Part shown: positions 1 to 7,859 of the stretch, one piece after another
Position numbering within the stretch: the first letter of the stretch is position 1
Layout of the letters: the number at the start of each line of letters is the position of its first letter
Source: Chryseobacterium viscerum
GTDB lineage: Bacteria; Bacteroidota; Bacteroidia; Flavobacteriales; Weeksellaceae
Assembly (NCBI RefSeq): GCF_002899945.2
Contig: NZ_PPEG02000001.1
Location: forward strand, 186,001-250,000
Reading direction: 5' to 3'
DNA: 64,000 bases
The notes under the pieces: generated by a model
Told to the model about the DNA's origin: nothing
Seen by the model: only the letters and a program-made list of their open reading frames with translations
Database searches by the model: none
Position numbers and translations under genes: made by a program

Positions 1-2862
1 AGCCTGTTCCGGATCCATCCCTTTATGTTTATAGAAGGTCAGAAGGTTTTCTGCCTGGATATAAATTCTGAACTTTTTAAGTCCTATTTTCTCAAAATAA
101 TCATCAGGAAGTGTATATCCTAAGCTCACGTTTTTAAGCCTTGCATACGTACCGGAATACAGGAATCTTGAAGATGTAGACGTCCAGTTATTCGTTGTCG
201 TACTCAATCCGGGAACATCTGTATTAGGATTCTCCGGAGTCCATCTGTTCATCATTTCGGCACTCCATGCACGTCCTCCGGCACTTCCGTTATGCATGAT
301 GGAAGTATAATCGTTATCCAAAATTTTTCCACCGATTTTAAATGTCAGCAATCCTGAAAAATCAAAATTCTTATAATTGATGCTTGTGCTGATTCCTCCA
401 GTCAGTTTAGGTAATGCGGAACCCTGCAGCAATTTTGTGGCTTTTGAATATTCTGACGTAGTTCCTTCCACTGATTTTCCGCTGGCATCTGTAGTAACCG
501 TTTTCCACAATGGTTTTCCATTGCTTGGGTCTACCCCAGCCCATTCCGGAATAAAGAAATCATATACAGAACCTCCTACTGTCAACAATTTTGTTCCTAC
601 AACAAGAGAACCTCCAGGCAATTTGGTCACTTTATTGTTTAAAGTACTCAGATTAACATCCACATTCCACTGGAAATCATCAGTTTTAATAGGTGTTGTG
701 AATAGTGAAAATTCAAATCCGGTATTCTGGATCGTTCCTATATTCGCTGGATAATCACTGATTCCCAATGATGGTGCAACCGGCATATTAAACAGAAGAT
801 CCTGACTTTTTCTTTTGAAATATTCGATATTTCCTTTAATTCTGTTATTCAGAATCGCAAATTCCAATCCTACATTTAAGTTAAGGTTGGTTTCCCACTT
901 CACATTATTCGTAGACGTTTTTTCCAGTGTTGTTCCCGGTTCTCCACCAAGGCTAATAAACCTGTACAGCTCCTGATAAGCGTAATAAAGTGGCTGCCCA
1001 TTTGGTCGAAGTAATTTATCATTCCCCTGTCCTCCATAACTGGCACGCAATGTCAACTGATTGAAGACATTCAGGCTTTTAATAAATTCCTCATTTGAAA
1101 TCTTCCATGAACCTCCTACTGACCAGAACCTCCCCCATCTGTTATCTTTCTCAAATCTTGAAGAACTGTCTGCTCTTCCTGAAGCGGATAAGAAATAAGT
1201 ATTGTTATAATCATACTCTACTTTTCCAAGGAAACTTAATAAGCTTAGTTTATTGCTGTTTCCACTGAAACTTCCCAATAAAGAAGCGGCATCCGGCTCA
1301 TAATAATAAGGCAGTGAAAACTGGCTTCTCGTTCCAGAAATCGTCTGATAATCGTATTTATAGAATTCGTGTCCTGCCAAAACATTTACGTGGTGCTTTC
1401 CAAATTTCTTATCATAGGTAAGAATATTACTGGTGGTATAAGAAAGTGTTCTGGCACTGCTTTTCGTCACCGAACCCCCAATTTCAGCACCTTGTCCCAG
1501 CAATGGATTTGAATAATAATGTCCATAATAATTGACTAAATCCACAGAAAAACTTGTCTTGAATTTCAACTCCGGTAAAAAGGTAAATTCCAGGAATCCT
1601 TTCCCTGAGAAGTTATCTTCTTTATTTTCATTTTTATCCAGCGGCAGCGTTGCTGCTGCATTCTGGTTCTGAAGTGCATTCGTAGGTCTGTACTTCCCAA
1701 AATCATAAATTCTGTCTCCCGCAGCATCCAGCACAAATGATCCATCAGGATTTCTTTCATAATAAGGATAGAATGAAGGAATAAATCTTGCCGCATTGAT
1801 GATATTACTTGCTTTGGAATCTGAAGAAGTAGGTGCCTGCTGCACACTGTTTGTATAGCTTAAGTTCACCCCAACATTCAGCCATTTTTTCACTTCAGAA
1901 TTGATCTTTAATCGGGTATTGTATCTTTTAAATCCTGATTCAATAGCCATTCCTTTATCATCCAGATAGCCCAGGGAAAAGAAATAATTACTTTTCTCAC
2001 TTCCCCCACTGATATCCAGATCTACCTGATTTCTTGAAGCCACTCTTTGTAGGATATCTCTCCAGTCGTCATTCCATAAGGGTGATGCACCTGGCAAGAG
2101 TTTCCCATCTGTTCCTACAGGTTTTGCATAACTTGTTCCGTAAGGGTTGATTCCAAGTGTGGAAACAAGATTGTCTGTCGCCATCTGAGCTGCCTGTTGA
2201 GAAGACACTTTGCCAGATTGATATCCGTTTCTCAATGCTTCCCAATATAATTGAAAATACTGGTCTGTATTGACCTGTTCGTAATCTTTTACGGCTCTTC
2301 CTGAGAATCCCTGGCTGATATTAAAATTAACTTTCGCCTCTCCTTTTTTACCTGATTTTGTCGTAATGATTATAATACCATTAGCTCCTCTTGAACCATA
2401 CAATGCACTTGCTGTAGCATCTTTCAGAACACTTATAGATTCAATATCACTTGGACTGATAGAGTTCAGATTTCCGTCAAATGGAATCCCGTCCACTACA
2501 TATAAAGGATCGCTGGAAGCACTTATGGAACCAATTCCCCTGATTCGGATCGTAGAAACGGCCCCTGGCTGTCCTGACGCACTTGTCGTTTGAATCCCTG
2601 CAACCTGTCCTTCCAATGCTTTGGTAATATTGTTAACAGGTCTGTTATTGATCTTATCGCCGGAAATGGTTGCTACCGAACCTGTATAACTGTTTCTTTT
2701 TGCCTTTCCATAGGCTACTACCACTACTTCATCAATTTCTTTTTCATGGAGGCTATCTTTTTTCGGCTTGGAGTTTTGTGCATTTATATTGGTAATTCCC
2801 AGAAAAAATGCAGCAACCGGAGGTATCCAAGCTTTAGAATTAAATAAATATTTACTAATCAT
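1..2862 (-). CDS. SusC/RagA-family TonB-dependent outer-membrane receptor (partial, C-terminus off the window)
   Basis: The frame is open from an ATG at 2862 to the window edge (954 codons). It starts with a Sec signal peptide of about 28 residues (ending NINA, then Q). A TonB-box-like stretch EIDEVVVVAYG follows, then a plug domain (about residues 70-175) with the SusC hallmarks VSTIRIRG, YVVDGIPF and LYGSRGANGIIIITTK. The rest is beta-barrel. The last visible motif, AENLLTFYKHKGMDPE, normally lies a few dozen residues from the SusC C-terminus, so little is missing. It has no N-terminal carboxypeptidase-regulatory-like domain. Such receptors import large or scarce nutrients with a SusD lipoprotein, whose gene would lie beyond position 1. 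The gene follows a SAM-I riboswitch, which suggests a substrate linked to methionine or sulfur; that substrate is inference. Confidence 0.93.
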   Translation of the reverse strand, partial: MISKYLFNSKAWIPPVAAFFLGITNINAQNSKPKKDSLHEKEIDEVVVVAYGKAKRNSYTGSVATISGDKINNRPVNNITKALEGQVAGIQTTSASGQPGAVSTIRIRGIGSISASSDPLYVVDGIPFDGNLNSISPSDIESISVLKDATASALYGSRGANGIIIITTKSGKKGEAKVNFNISQGFSGRAVKDYEQVNTDQYFQLYWEALRNGYQSGKVSSQQAAQMATDNLVSTLGINPYGTSYAKPVGTDGKLLPGASPLWNDDWRDILQRVASRNQVDLDISGGSEKSNYFFSLGYLDDKGMAIESGFKRYNTRLKINSEVKKWLNVGVNLSYTNSVQQAPTSSDSKASNIINAARFIPSFYPYYERNPDGSFVLDAAGDRIYDFGKYRPTNALQNQNAAATLPLDKNENKEDNFSGKGFLEFTFLPELKFKTSFSVDLVNYYGHYYSNPLLGQGAEIGGSVTKSSARTLSYTTSNILTYDKKFGKHHVNVLAGHEFYKYDYQTISGTRSQFSLPYYYEPDAASLLGSFSGNSNKLSLLSFLGKVEYDYNNTYFLSASGRADSSSRFEKDNRWGRFWSVGGSWKISNEEFIKSLNVFNQLTLRASYGGQGNDKLLRPNGQPLYYAYQELYRFISLGGEPGTTLEKTSTNNVKWETNLNLNVGLEFAILNNRIKGNIEYFKRKSQDLLFNMPVAPSLGISDYPANIGTIQNTGFEFSLFTTPIKTDDFQWNVDVNLSTLNNKVTKLPGGSLVVGTKLLTVGGSVYDFFIPEWAGVDPSNGKPLWKTVTTDASGKSVEGTTSEYSKATKLLQGSALPKLTGGISTSINYKNFDFSGLLTFKIGGKILDNDYTSIMHNGSAGGRAWSAEMMNRWTPENPNTDVPGLSTTTNNWTSTSSRFLYSGTYARLKNVSLGYTLPDDYFEKIGLKKFRIYIQAENLLTFYKHKGMDPEQA

Positions 2863-2895
2863 AATCAATTTTGTTTATCATATATCAAAAATTTA

Positions 2896-2921
2896 CCCTT
2901 TGCAGAAAAGACAGCAAAGGG
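2896..2921 (-). terminator. Terminator-like hairpin in the riboswitch expression platform
   Basis: An 8-bp perfect stem (CCCTTTGC / GCAAAGGG) with a 10-base loop lies between the SAM-I aptamer and the ATG. On the minus strand it is followed by TAAATTTTTG. This fits a SAM-controlled intrinsic terminator, although the U-run is interrupted. Parts of the P4 sequence could compete for the stem, but no exact antiterminator was established. Confidence 0.6.
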
Positions 2922-2947
2922 CATCGATAAATACGATAAACCAAATG

Positions 2948-3043
2948 CTTATTTTTCCTTTAAAGGCTGAACGTAACACCTTGCCTCTAGAGGTAGGTTG
3001 TTAAGATTTCACAGGGTCAGTTCCCTCCATCTTTCTTTATAAG
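2948..3043 (-). promoter_or_regulatory. SAM-I (S-box) riboswitch aptamer
   Basis: On the minus strand the 96-base segment has the S-box layout. P1 is CTTAT / ATAAG. The core GATGGAGGGAACTGACCC is followed by TGTGAAA and ACAACC (P2). A short P3 hairpin is CCTCTAGAGG. The conserved AAGGTGTTACGTTC comes next, then a P4 palindrome CCTTTAAAGG. These match the SAM-I consensus elements GGAGGGA..GGCCC, UGAA, CAACC and AAGGUG-UA-UUC. The aptamer begins about 19 bases after the -7 box and ends 85 bases before the SusC-like start codon, so it is correctly placed in the leader. S-box RNAs normally switch expression off when SAM is abundant. Confidence 0.88.
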
Positions 3044-3061
3044 CCGATCGAAATATGATTG

Positions 3062-3092
3062 CAAAGCTATAAAGTTTTAGTCTACAAAACAA
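3062..3092 (-). promoter_or_regulatory. Flavobacterial promoter of the riboswitch-SusC transcript
   Basis: On the minus strand TTG (3092-3090), 20 bases and TAGCTTTG (3069-3062) match the Bacteroidota -33/-7 pattern TTG-N17..23-TAnnTTTG. Transcription would start near 3055, just before the aptamer. Confidence 0.75.
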
Positions 3093-3099
3093 GTAGACT
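3079..3099. promoter_or_regulatory. Inverted repeat over the -33 element (possible operator)
   Basis: AGTCTAC, 7 bases, GTAGACT: perfect 7-bp arms. The -33 TTG lies at the edge of the spacer, so a dimeric regulator bound here would be expected to block or recruit polymerase. No regulator is identified. Confidence 0.5.
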
Positions 3100-3224
3100 T
3101 ATTAATTTTCATGATAAATTTTTAAAAATTAACATAATATTTTAATAAAAGTCATTAAAATAGGGAGTTACATTCGTTATCACTTTCACAAACATGATAA
3201 ATATCATTATCAATAATTCAATTG

Positions 3225-3239
3225 AGCATACGGTATGCT
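3225..3239. promoter_or_regulatory. Perfect palindrome upstream of aroQ
   Basis: AGCATAC-G-GTATGCT is a 15-base perfect inverted repeat centred 57 bases before the aroQ start. A second palindrome, ATGATA-AA-TATCAT, lies at 3194-3207. They could be protein-binding sites; neither has a U-tract that would suggest termination. Confidence 0.35.
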
Positions 3240-3288
3240 TTAATGAAATTTTTGACCATTAATTGAAAAAAGTTTTTAATTTTATAGG

Positions 3289-3696
3289 ATGAAAGTTTTG
3301 ATTATAAACGGTCCTAATCTCAACCTTTTAGGTACCAGAGAACCGGAAATCTATGGAAGTGTTTCTATGGAAAGCTATTTGGAGATTTTAAGATCCGAGT
3401 TTCAGTCTCATGAATTAAAATATTACCAGTCGAATATTGAAGGAGAGCTCATCAACAGGCTTCAGGAAGATGATTTTGATGCGGTAGTAATTAATCCCGG
3501 AGCTTTTACTCATTATTCTTATGCCATTGCGGATTGTTTAAAAAATATCCGAAAGCCAAAAGTAGAGGTTCATATCAGCAATATCTATAAACGGGAAGAG
3601 TTCAGGCAGAAATCTGTCACAGCTGCCAATACGGATGCCGTTTTATCTGGCTTCGGAATGGATGGATATAGATTGGCTTTATTAAGCTTGAACTAA
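3289..3696 (+). CDS. aroQ: 3-dehydroquinate dehydratase, type II
   Basis: Cytosolic shikimate-pathway enzyme that dehydrates 3-dehydroquinate to 3-dehydroshikimate. At 135 residues it is slightly short for the type II family (about 140-150). Family motifs are present: GPNLNLLG (8-15), R17 and the catalytic-type Y22 in REPEIYG, NPGAFTHYS (69-77), VEVHISN with H95, and REEFRQKS with R106. The gene stands alone, divergent from the SusC-like gene, and starts at an ATG 10 bases after a T-rich stretch. No other shikimate gene is in the window. Confidence 0.95.
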   Translation: MKVLIINGPNLNLLGTREPEIYGSVSMESYLEILRSEFQSHELKYYQSNIEGELINRLQEDDFDAVVINPGAFTHYSYAIADCLKNIRKPKVEVHISNIYKREEFRQKSVTAANTDAVLSGFGMDGYRLALLSLN

Positions 3697-3768
3697 TTTT
3701 CAGGAATTATTTTGCCCACGGATTACACAGATTTTCAAAGGTCATTATAGATAGTAAGAGAATAATTT

Positions 3769-4206
3769 ATGAAGATAAAGGATAAGATTTACTGTAAAGA
3801 CATTGGGATATATTCCGGGCAATTAACGAAAAGAAAATCTTATATTATCGAAGAAATAAACACTGAAAATGTAAGGATCCAGAATAATGAAGGGAGACTG
3901 AGATGGTATTCGAAATTTTATTTTAGTTTAAACAATCAACCAGAAATAATTTCTATTAACATAGATGATAAAATAGAAAATATTGAATCTGATACCATAG
4001 AAGTAACTATTATGTTTTCCAACAAAGCAAAATATTGGATGACTTTCACTACTCCAAAGTATTTAGATAAAATATTGGACGAAGAGTCTTATTTTTCTTC
4101 AAAACATTTTATGATCATAAAACATCTAACTGAAGAATCAATCAAATCAACAGTCATAAAACTTGATGAGCACAATGAGTTGATTGAAAGTTGTAAAAAA
4201 TACTAA
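3769..4206 (+). CDS. Hypothetical protein (145 aa)
   Basis: Not recognised. It has no signal peptide or membrane segment, so it is probably a small cytosolic protein. The N-terminal third (about 5-50) alternates short hydrophobic strands (YIIEEI, NVRIQN, RWYSKFYF) in a pattern that could be a small beta-barrel. The middle is a beta-rich stretch (TIEVTIMFSNKAKYWMTF), and the C-terminus is mixed helix and strand. The gene is 72 bases after aroQ on the same strand and ends at a bidirectional terminator, so it may be co-transcribed with aroQ. The reading frame has normal local base composition. Function unknown. Confidence 0.7.
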   Translation: MKIKDKIYCKDIGIYSGQLTKRKSYIIEEINTENVRIQNNEGRLRWYSKFYFSLNNQPEIISINIDDKIENIESDTIEVTIMFSNKAKYWMTFTTPKYLDKILDEESYFSSKHFMIIKHLTEESIKSTVIKLDEHNELIESCKKY

Positions 4207-4207
4207 T

Positions 4208-4238
4208 AAAAAAGCCTCATCAATGATGAGGCTTTTCT
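4208..4238. terminator. Bidirectional intrinsic terminator
   Basis: Stem AAAGCCTCAT / ATGAGGCTTT with a 5-base loop, flanked by A-runs on the left and T-runs on the right. It serves both the plus-strand hypothetical gene and the convergent pckA. Confidence 0.85.
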
Positions 4239-4254
4239 GTATGTTATATAACTA

Positions 4255-5871
4255 TTAGATAGTTTGTCCCTGCAATTGAGGTCCTGAAGCAATTAATTTC
4301 TTACCTTCTTCAGTATCACAATACTGCTCAAAGTTTTTGATATATCTTGAAGCAAGATCTTTTGCTTTTTCTTCCCATTCTGAAACATTTCCATAGGTAT
4401 CTCTAGGATCTAAAATTCCTTTAGAAACGTTAGGCAATTCAGTAGGAATCTCAAGGTTCATGATTGGAACCTGAGTTTTAGGAGCATTATCGATAGAACC
4501 GTCAATGATCGCATCAATGATTGCTCTTGTATCTTTCAACGAAATTCTGTTTCCAGTACCGTTCCAACCTGTATTTACCAAATATGCTTTAGCACCGTGC
4601 TCCTGCATTTTACCGATCAATGTTTTAGAGTACATTGTTGGGTGTAATGTAAGGAAAGCTTCTCCAAATGCAGGTGAGAAAGATGGCTGAGGTTCTGTAA
4701 TTCCTCTTTCAGTTCCGGCTAATTTAGATGTATAACCGCAAAGGAAGTGGTATTGAGCCTGATCTTCATTCAAGATGGAAACCGGAGGAAGTACCCCGAA
4801 TGCATCTGCAGAAAGATAAACAATCTTCTTAGCATGACCTGCTTTAGAAGGCAATACAATTTTGTTAATATGATAGATAGGATAAGAAACTCTTGTATTT
4901 TCTGTGATAGATCCGTCTGTATAATCTGCTACTCCATTGTTCACAACAACGTTTTCAAGAAGTGCATCTCTCTTGATCGCTCTAAAAATATCTGGTTCTT
5001 TTTCTTCTGATAAGTCAATTACTTTTGCGTAGCATCCACCTTCGTAGTTGAATACTCCGTTATTATCCCAACCATGCTCATCGTCACCGATAAGGTATCT
5101 CTTAGGATCTGCTGATAAAGTTGTTTTACCTGTTCCTGAAAGACCAAAGAATAAAGCTACATCACCTTTTTCTCCTACGTTTGCAGAACAGTGCATGGAA
5201 GCCATACCTTTTAATGGAAGATAATAGTTCATCATTGCGAACATCCCTTTCTTCATTTCACCTCCGTACCAAGTACCTCCGATGATTTGCAATTTTTCAG
5301 TAAGGTTGAACATAATGAAGTTCTCAGAGTTTAATCCCTGAGCTTCCCAGTTAGGGTTTGTTGTTTTAGATCCGTTGATTACTGTGAAATCCGGCTCACC
5401 GAAGTTTTCAAGCTCATAATGAGAAGGACGAATAAACATGTTTGTCACGAAATGTGCCTGCCATGCTACTTCAACGATAAATCTTACTTTAAGTCTTGTA
5501 TCTGCATTTGTACCACAAAAAGCATCTACTACATAAATCTTCTTAGCTTCAGAAAGCTGGTTCATCACTAGTTCCTTACAAGAACCGAAAATTTCCGCTG
5601 TTGTAGGTAAATTTACTTTACCATCCCAGAAAATTGTATCTCTTGTAACATCATCCTGAACAATATATCTGTCTTTAGGTGAACGACCTGTGAAAATTCC
5701 TGTTTTTACTGATACTGCGCCAGACTCCGTAAGCTCAGCCTCCTCAAATCCTTGATTTTCAGGAGAAACTTCAGCCTGATATAATTCTTCATAAGAAGGG
5801 TTATACACTACCTCATAGTTTCCTTTAATCCCTAATTTCTCTAAATCCTGGATGATTTTAGTGTTTTTCAT
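4255..5871 (-). CDS. pckA: Phosphoenolpyruvate carboxykinase (ATP)
   Basis: Cytosolic gluconeogenic enzyme converting oxaloacetate and ATP to phosphoenolpyruvate, CO2 and ADP. The 538-residue length is typical. Visible signatures are TGRSPKD (61-67), YGGEMKKG (202-209), the kinase-1a P-loop [14 protein letters not shown] (243-256) and the metal-binding DDEHGW (263-268). The P-loop type identifies the ATP-dependent rather than the GTP-dependent family. A -7 box TATTTTTG lies at 5907-5914, about 36 bases before the ATG. The gene ends at the bidirectional terminator, so it is probably monocistronic. Confidence 0.97.
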   Translation of the reverse strand: MKNTKIIQDLEKLGIKGNYEVVYNPSYEELYQAEVSPENQGFEEAELTESGAVSVKTGIFTGRSPKDRYIVQDDVTRDTIFWDGKVNLPTTAEIFGSCKELVMNQLSEAKKIYVVDAFCGTNADTRLKVRFIVEVAWQAHFVTNMFIRPSHYELENFGEPDFTVINGSKTTNPNWEAQGLNSENFIMFNLTEKLQIIGGTWYGGEMKKGMFAMMNYYLPLKGMASMHCSANVGEKGDVALFFGLSGTGKTTLSADPKRYLIGDDEHGWDNNGVFNYEGGCYAKVIDLSEEKEPDIFRAIKRDALLENVVVNNGVADYTDGSITENTRVSYPIYHINKIVLPSKAGHAKKIVYLSADAFGVLPPVSILNEDQAQYHFLCGYTSKLAGTERGITEPQPSFSPAFGEAFLTLHPTMYSKTLIGKMQEHGAKAYLVNTGWNGTGNRISLKDTRAIIDAIIDGSIDNAPKTQVPIMNLEIPTELPNVSKGILDPRDTYGNVSEWEEKAKDLASRYIKNFEQYCDTEEGKKLIASGPQLQGQTI

Positions 5872-5906
5872 TTTACTTATATTTTCTATTTCTTTATTGA
5901 CTGCAA

Positions 5907-5914
5907 CAAAAATA
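5907..5914 (-). promoter_or_regulatory. Putative -7 element of pckA
   Basis: TATTTTTG on the minus strand matches TAnnTTTG and would start transcription about 30 bases before the pckA ATG. No TTG is seen at the -33 distance, so recognition may need an activator. Confidence 0.5.
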
Positions 5915-5998
5915 ATATTAATTATTTGTTAAAAGTGGTTTAAATATACTGATATAAGTCAGAATGACAAATAAAAAAACAGGATTGTAAAATATTGA

Positions 5999-6904
5999 TT
6001 ATAAATCAATTATATTTTCCCATTCGAAAATAGTTGTAAAACCTTTCTCCCAAAAATAGTCTTTAAAGCCCCCAAATTTGGCACTCATAACGAAATCTCC
6101 ACCCCATGCACCCAAACTTTTGACAAATGAAGGGCAATCTGAGAATATTTTTTCCTTAACTGTGAGAATTTCAAGAAAATCGGCAATTTTCCGCTCATGA
6201 ATCATCATTAATTCGGAAAAATTTTCCAATTCACTGCATAACAATATTTTCTTTGTGATTTCTGAAAATTCGTTCACCAGTTCTGGAGACTTCTTTTTTG
6301 ATTTATAAAAATTGATTCCTTCTCTACTATCCTGCTTTTGATTTAAGTGAATAAAGATCAGTTCATTTTTAAAGGAAGGATTAAAATCTACCTTTTCATA
6401 GTTGATCTCAGGTTTACTCTGAAAAAGAATCGCAGATTTTTCTTTTGCTACCGCGATATCATATCCGCTTCCTCCCAGACTGATTGTATTAAGATGAAAA
6501 GGATCAATTCCTGCCCATTCTGCAAGATTGTTCATTAAGGTAGAACTGCTTCCCAGTCCGTAATCTGCAGGAAATTGAAGGTTTGTTTTTAAATAGTAAG
6601 TAGAATTACTTTTGAATGTAGTTTCGGAAAGCTGCTGAACGTTCTTTAAGGTTTTTGTAATAAATTCAGCGCTTGATGGAATGTTGGTTTCTAAGATCTG
6701 CCAGTTTTTATAATCAATGACAGCCTTTAACCATAAAATATTCTGATGATAAGCTTCCCAAATAATCAGGGATTTCTCATCGTCTTTTTCTTCAAAGAAA
6801 AACTCTTGTCCCAGCTTGGTAGGTACCGCTAAGACAAGAGCTCCGTCGATTGCGAAATATTCTGAAGTAAGCATAAGCTTGCCCGGTGAAAATATCGCGT
6901 TCAT
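5999..6904 (-). CDS. GHMP-superfamily kinase, GYDIA type
   Basis: Small-molecule kinase of the GHMP fold (galactokinase, homoserine, mevalonate, phosphomevalonate kinases). The 301-residue protein has an N-terminal SPGKLML, the ATP-binding loop YGLGSSSTLMN (115-125), the eponymous GSGYDIA (145-151) and a late glycine motif GAWGGDF. The GYDIA group occurs in Flavobacteriia. Because that class uses the mevalonate route to isoprenoids, a step there is plausible, but the substrate cannot be read from sequence. It lies 9 bases downstream of fabD and should be co-transcribed with it. Confidence 0.85.
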   Translation of the reverse strand: MNAIFSPGKLMLTSEYFAIDGALVLAVPTKLGQEFFFEEKDDEKSLIIWEAYHQNILWLKAVIDYKNWQILETNIPSSAEFITKTLKNVQQLSETTFKSNSTYYLKTNLQFPADYGLGSSSTLMNNLAEWAGIDPFHLNTISLGGSGYDIAVAKEKSAILFQSKPEINYEKVDFNPSFKNELIFIHLNQKQDSREGINFYKSKKKSPELVNEFSEITKKILLCSELENFSELMMIHERKIADFLEILTVKEKIFSDCPSFVKSLGAWGGDFVMSAKFGGFKDYFWEKGFTTIFEWENIIDL

Positions 6905-6913
6905 ATTTTTTTA

Positions 6914-7789
6914 TTAGATAGCAGAAACTGCATCTACAGATCCGTCAATTTTCTTGATCAATCCCTGAAGGGTTTTTCCTGGTCCTACTTCTACGAAGTT
7001 CGATGCCCCATCTTTAATCATATTCTGAACAGATTGTGTCCACTTTACAGGACCTGTAAGCTGAGCGATCAGGTTTTGTTTGATCTCCTCAGGATTTGTT
7101 ACTGCTGTTGTAGTAATATTCTGATATACAGGAATGGTTGCTTTTCTGAACTTTGTTTTTTCGATAGCTGCCGCCAGTCTCTCCTGTGCAGGCTGCATCA
7201 ATGGTGAATGGAAAGCTCCGTTTACCGGTAACAACAATGCTCTTTTTGCTCCTGCTTCTTTTAGTTTTGCACAAGCTTCTTCTACTGAAGCGGTCTCACC
7301 TGAAATCACCAATTGTCCTGGGCAGTTATAGTTTGCCGGAACAACAATTCCACTGATCTGTGCACAGATTTCTTCAACCTTAGCATCATCTAGTCCTAAG
7401 ATTGCAGCCATAGAACTTGGGTTGGCATCACAAGCTTCCTGCATCGCTTTTGCTCTTTCGGAAACTAATTTTAAACCGTCATCAAAGGATAAAACACCGT
7501 TGGCAACTAGGGCTGAAAACTCTCCTAAAGAGTGTCCTGCCACCATTTCAGCGCCAAGGCCATTTACTGCCTTTAAAGCTGCTACTGAATGTATAAATAT
7601 TGAAGGCTGGGTAACCTCTGTTTTTTTAAGATCCGCGTCCTCTCCGTTAAACATAATGGAAAGAATATCGAAACCTAAAATTTCATTGGCAGATTCCATC
7701 AGATCTTTAATATCTTTTCTAGAATCATACAACTCTTTTCCCATTCCTACGAACTGAGAACCCTGCCCTGGAAATACAAGTGCTTTCAT
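6914..7789 (-). CDS. fabD: Malonyl-CoA:ACP S-malonyltransferase
   Basis: Cytosolic enzyme that loads malonyl groups onto acyl carrier protein for fatty-acid elongation. The 291-residue protein shows the family markers FPGQGSQ (6-12), TQPSIF (60-65), the nucleophile elbow GHSLGE with S87, and NGAFHSPLM with the catalytic-type histidine near residue 195. It is the first gene of a two-gene unit with the GHMP kinase. A -7 box lies 22-29 bases upstream of the ATG. Length and motif order are canonical. Confidence 0.96.
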   Translation of the reverse strand: MKALVFPGQGSQFVGMGKELYDSRKDIKDLMESANEILGFDILSIMFNGEDADLKKTEVTQPSIFIHSVAALKAVNGLGAEMVAGHSLGEFSALVANGVLSFDDGLKLVSERAKAMQEACDANPSSMAAILGLDDAKVEEICAQISGIVVPANYNCPGQLVISGETASVEEACAKLKEAGAKRALLLPVNGAFHSPLMQPAQERLAAAIEKTKFRKATIPVYQNITTTAVTNPEEIKQNLIAQLTGPVKWTQSVQNMIKDGASNFVEVGPGKTLQGLIKKIDGSVDAVSAI

Positions 7790-7810
7790 GTATTGAATTA
7801 AATATTATGC

Positions 7811-7818
7811 AAATATAA
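7811..7818 (-). promoter_or_regulatory. Putative -7 element of fabD
   Basis: TATATTTG on the minus strand fits TAnnTTTG and predicts a leader of about 15 bases. No TTG is seen at the expected -33 distance. Confidence 0.5.
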
Positions 7819-7859
7819 CTATAATGTTAACAATATTCTTTTAAAGAATCATAAATCAT

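Larger units (their letters stand above)
2863..3288. other. Divergent control region between the SusC-like gene and aroQ
   Basis: This 426-base region has no gene. On the minus strand it holds a promoter, a SAM-I aptamer and a terminator-like hairpin for the SusC-like gene. On the aroQ side it holds two perfect palindromes (3194-3207 and 3225-3239). I see no well-formed flavobacterial promoter directly before aroQ. Confidence 0.8.

Noticed and set aside
377..754. Plus-strand open frame of 125 codons inside the SusC-like gene
   Set aside because: It lies wholly antisense to a well-supported receptor frame with normal codon structure and has no recognisable domain.
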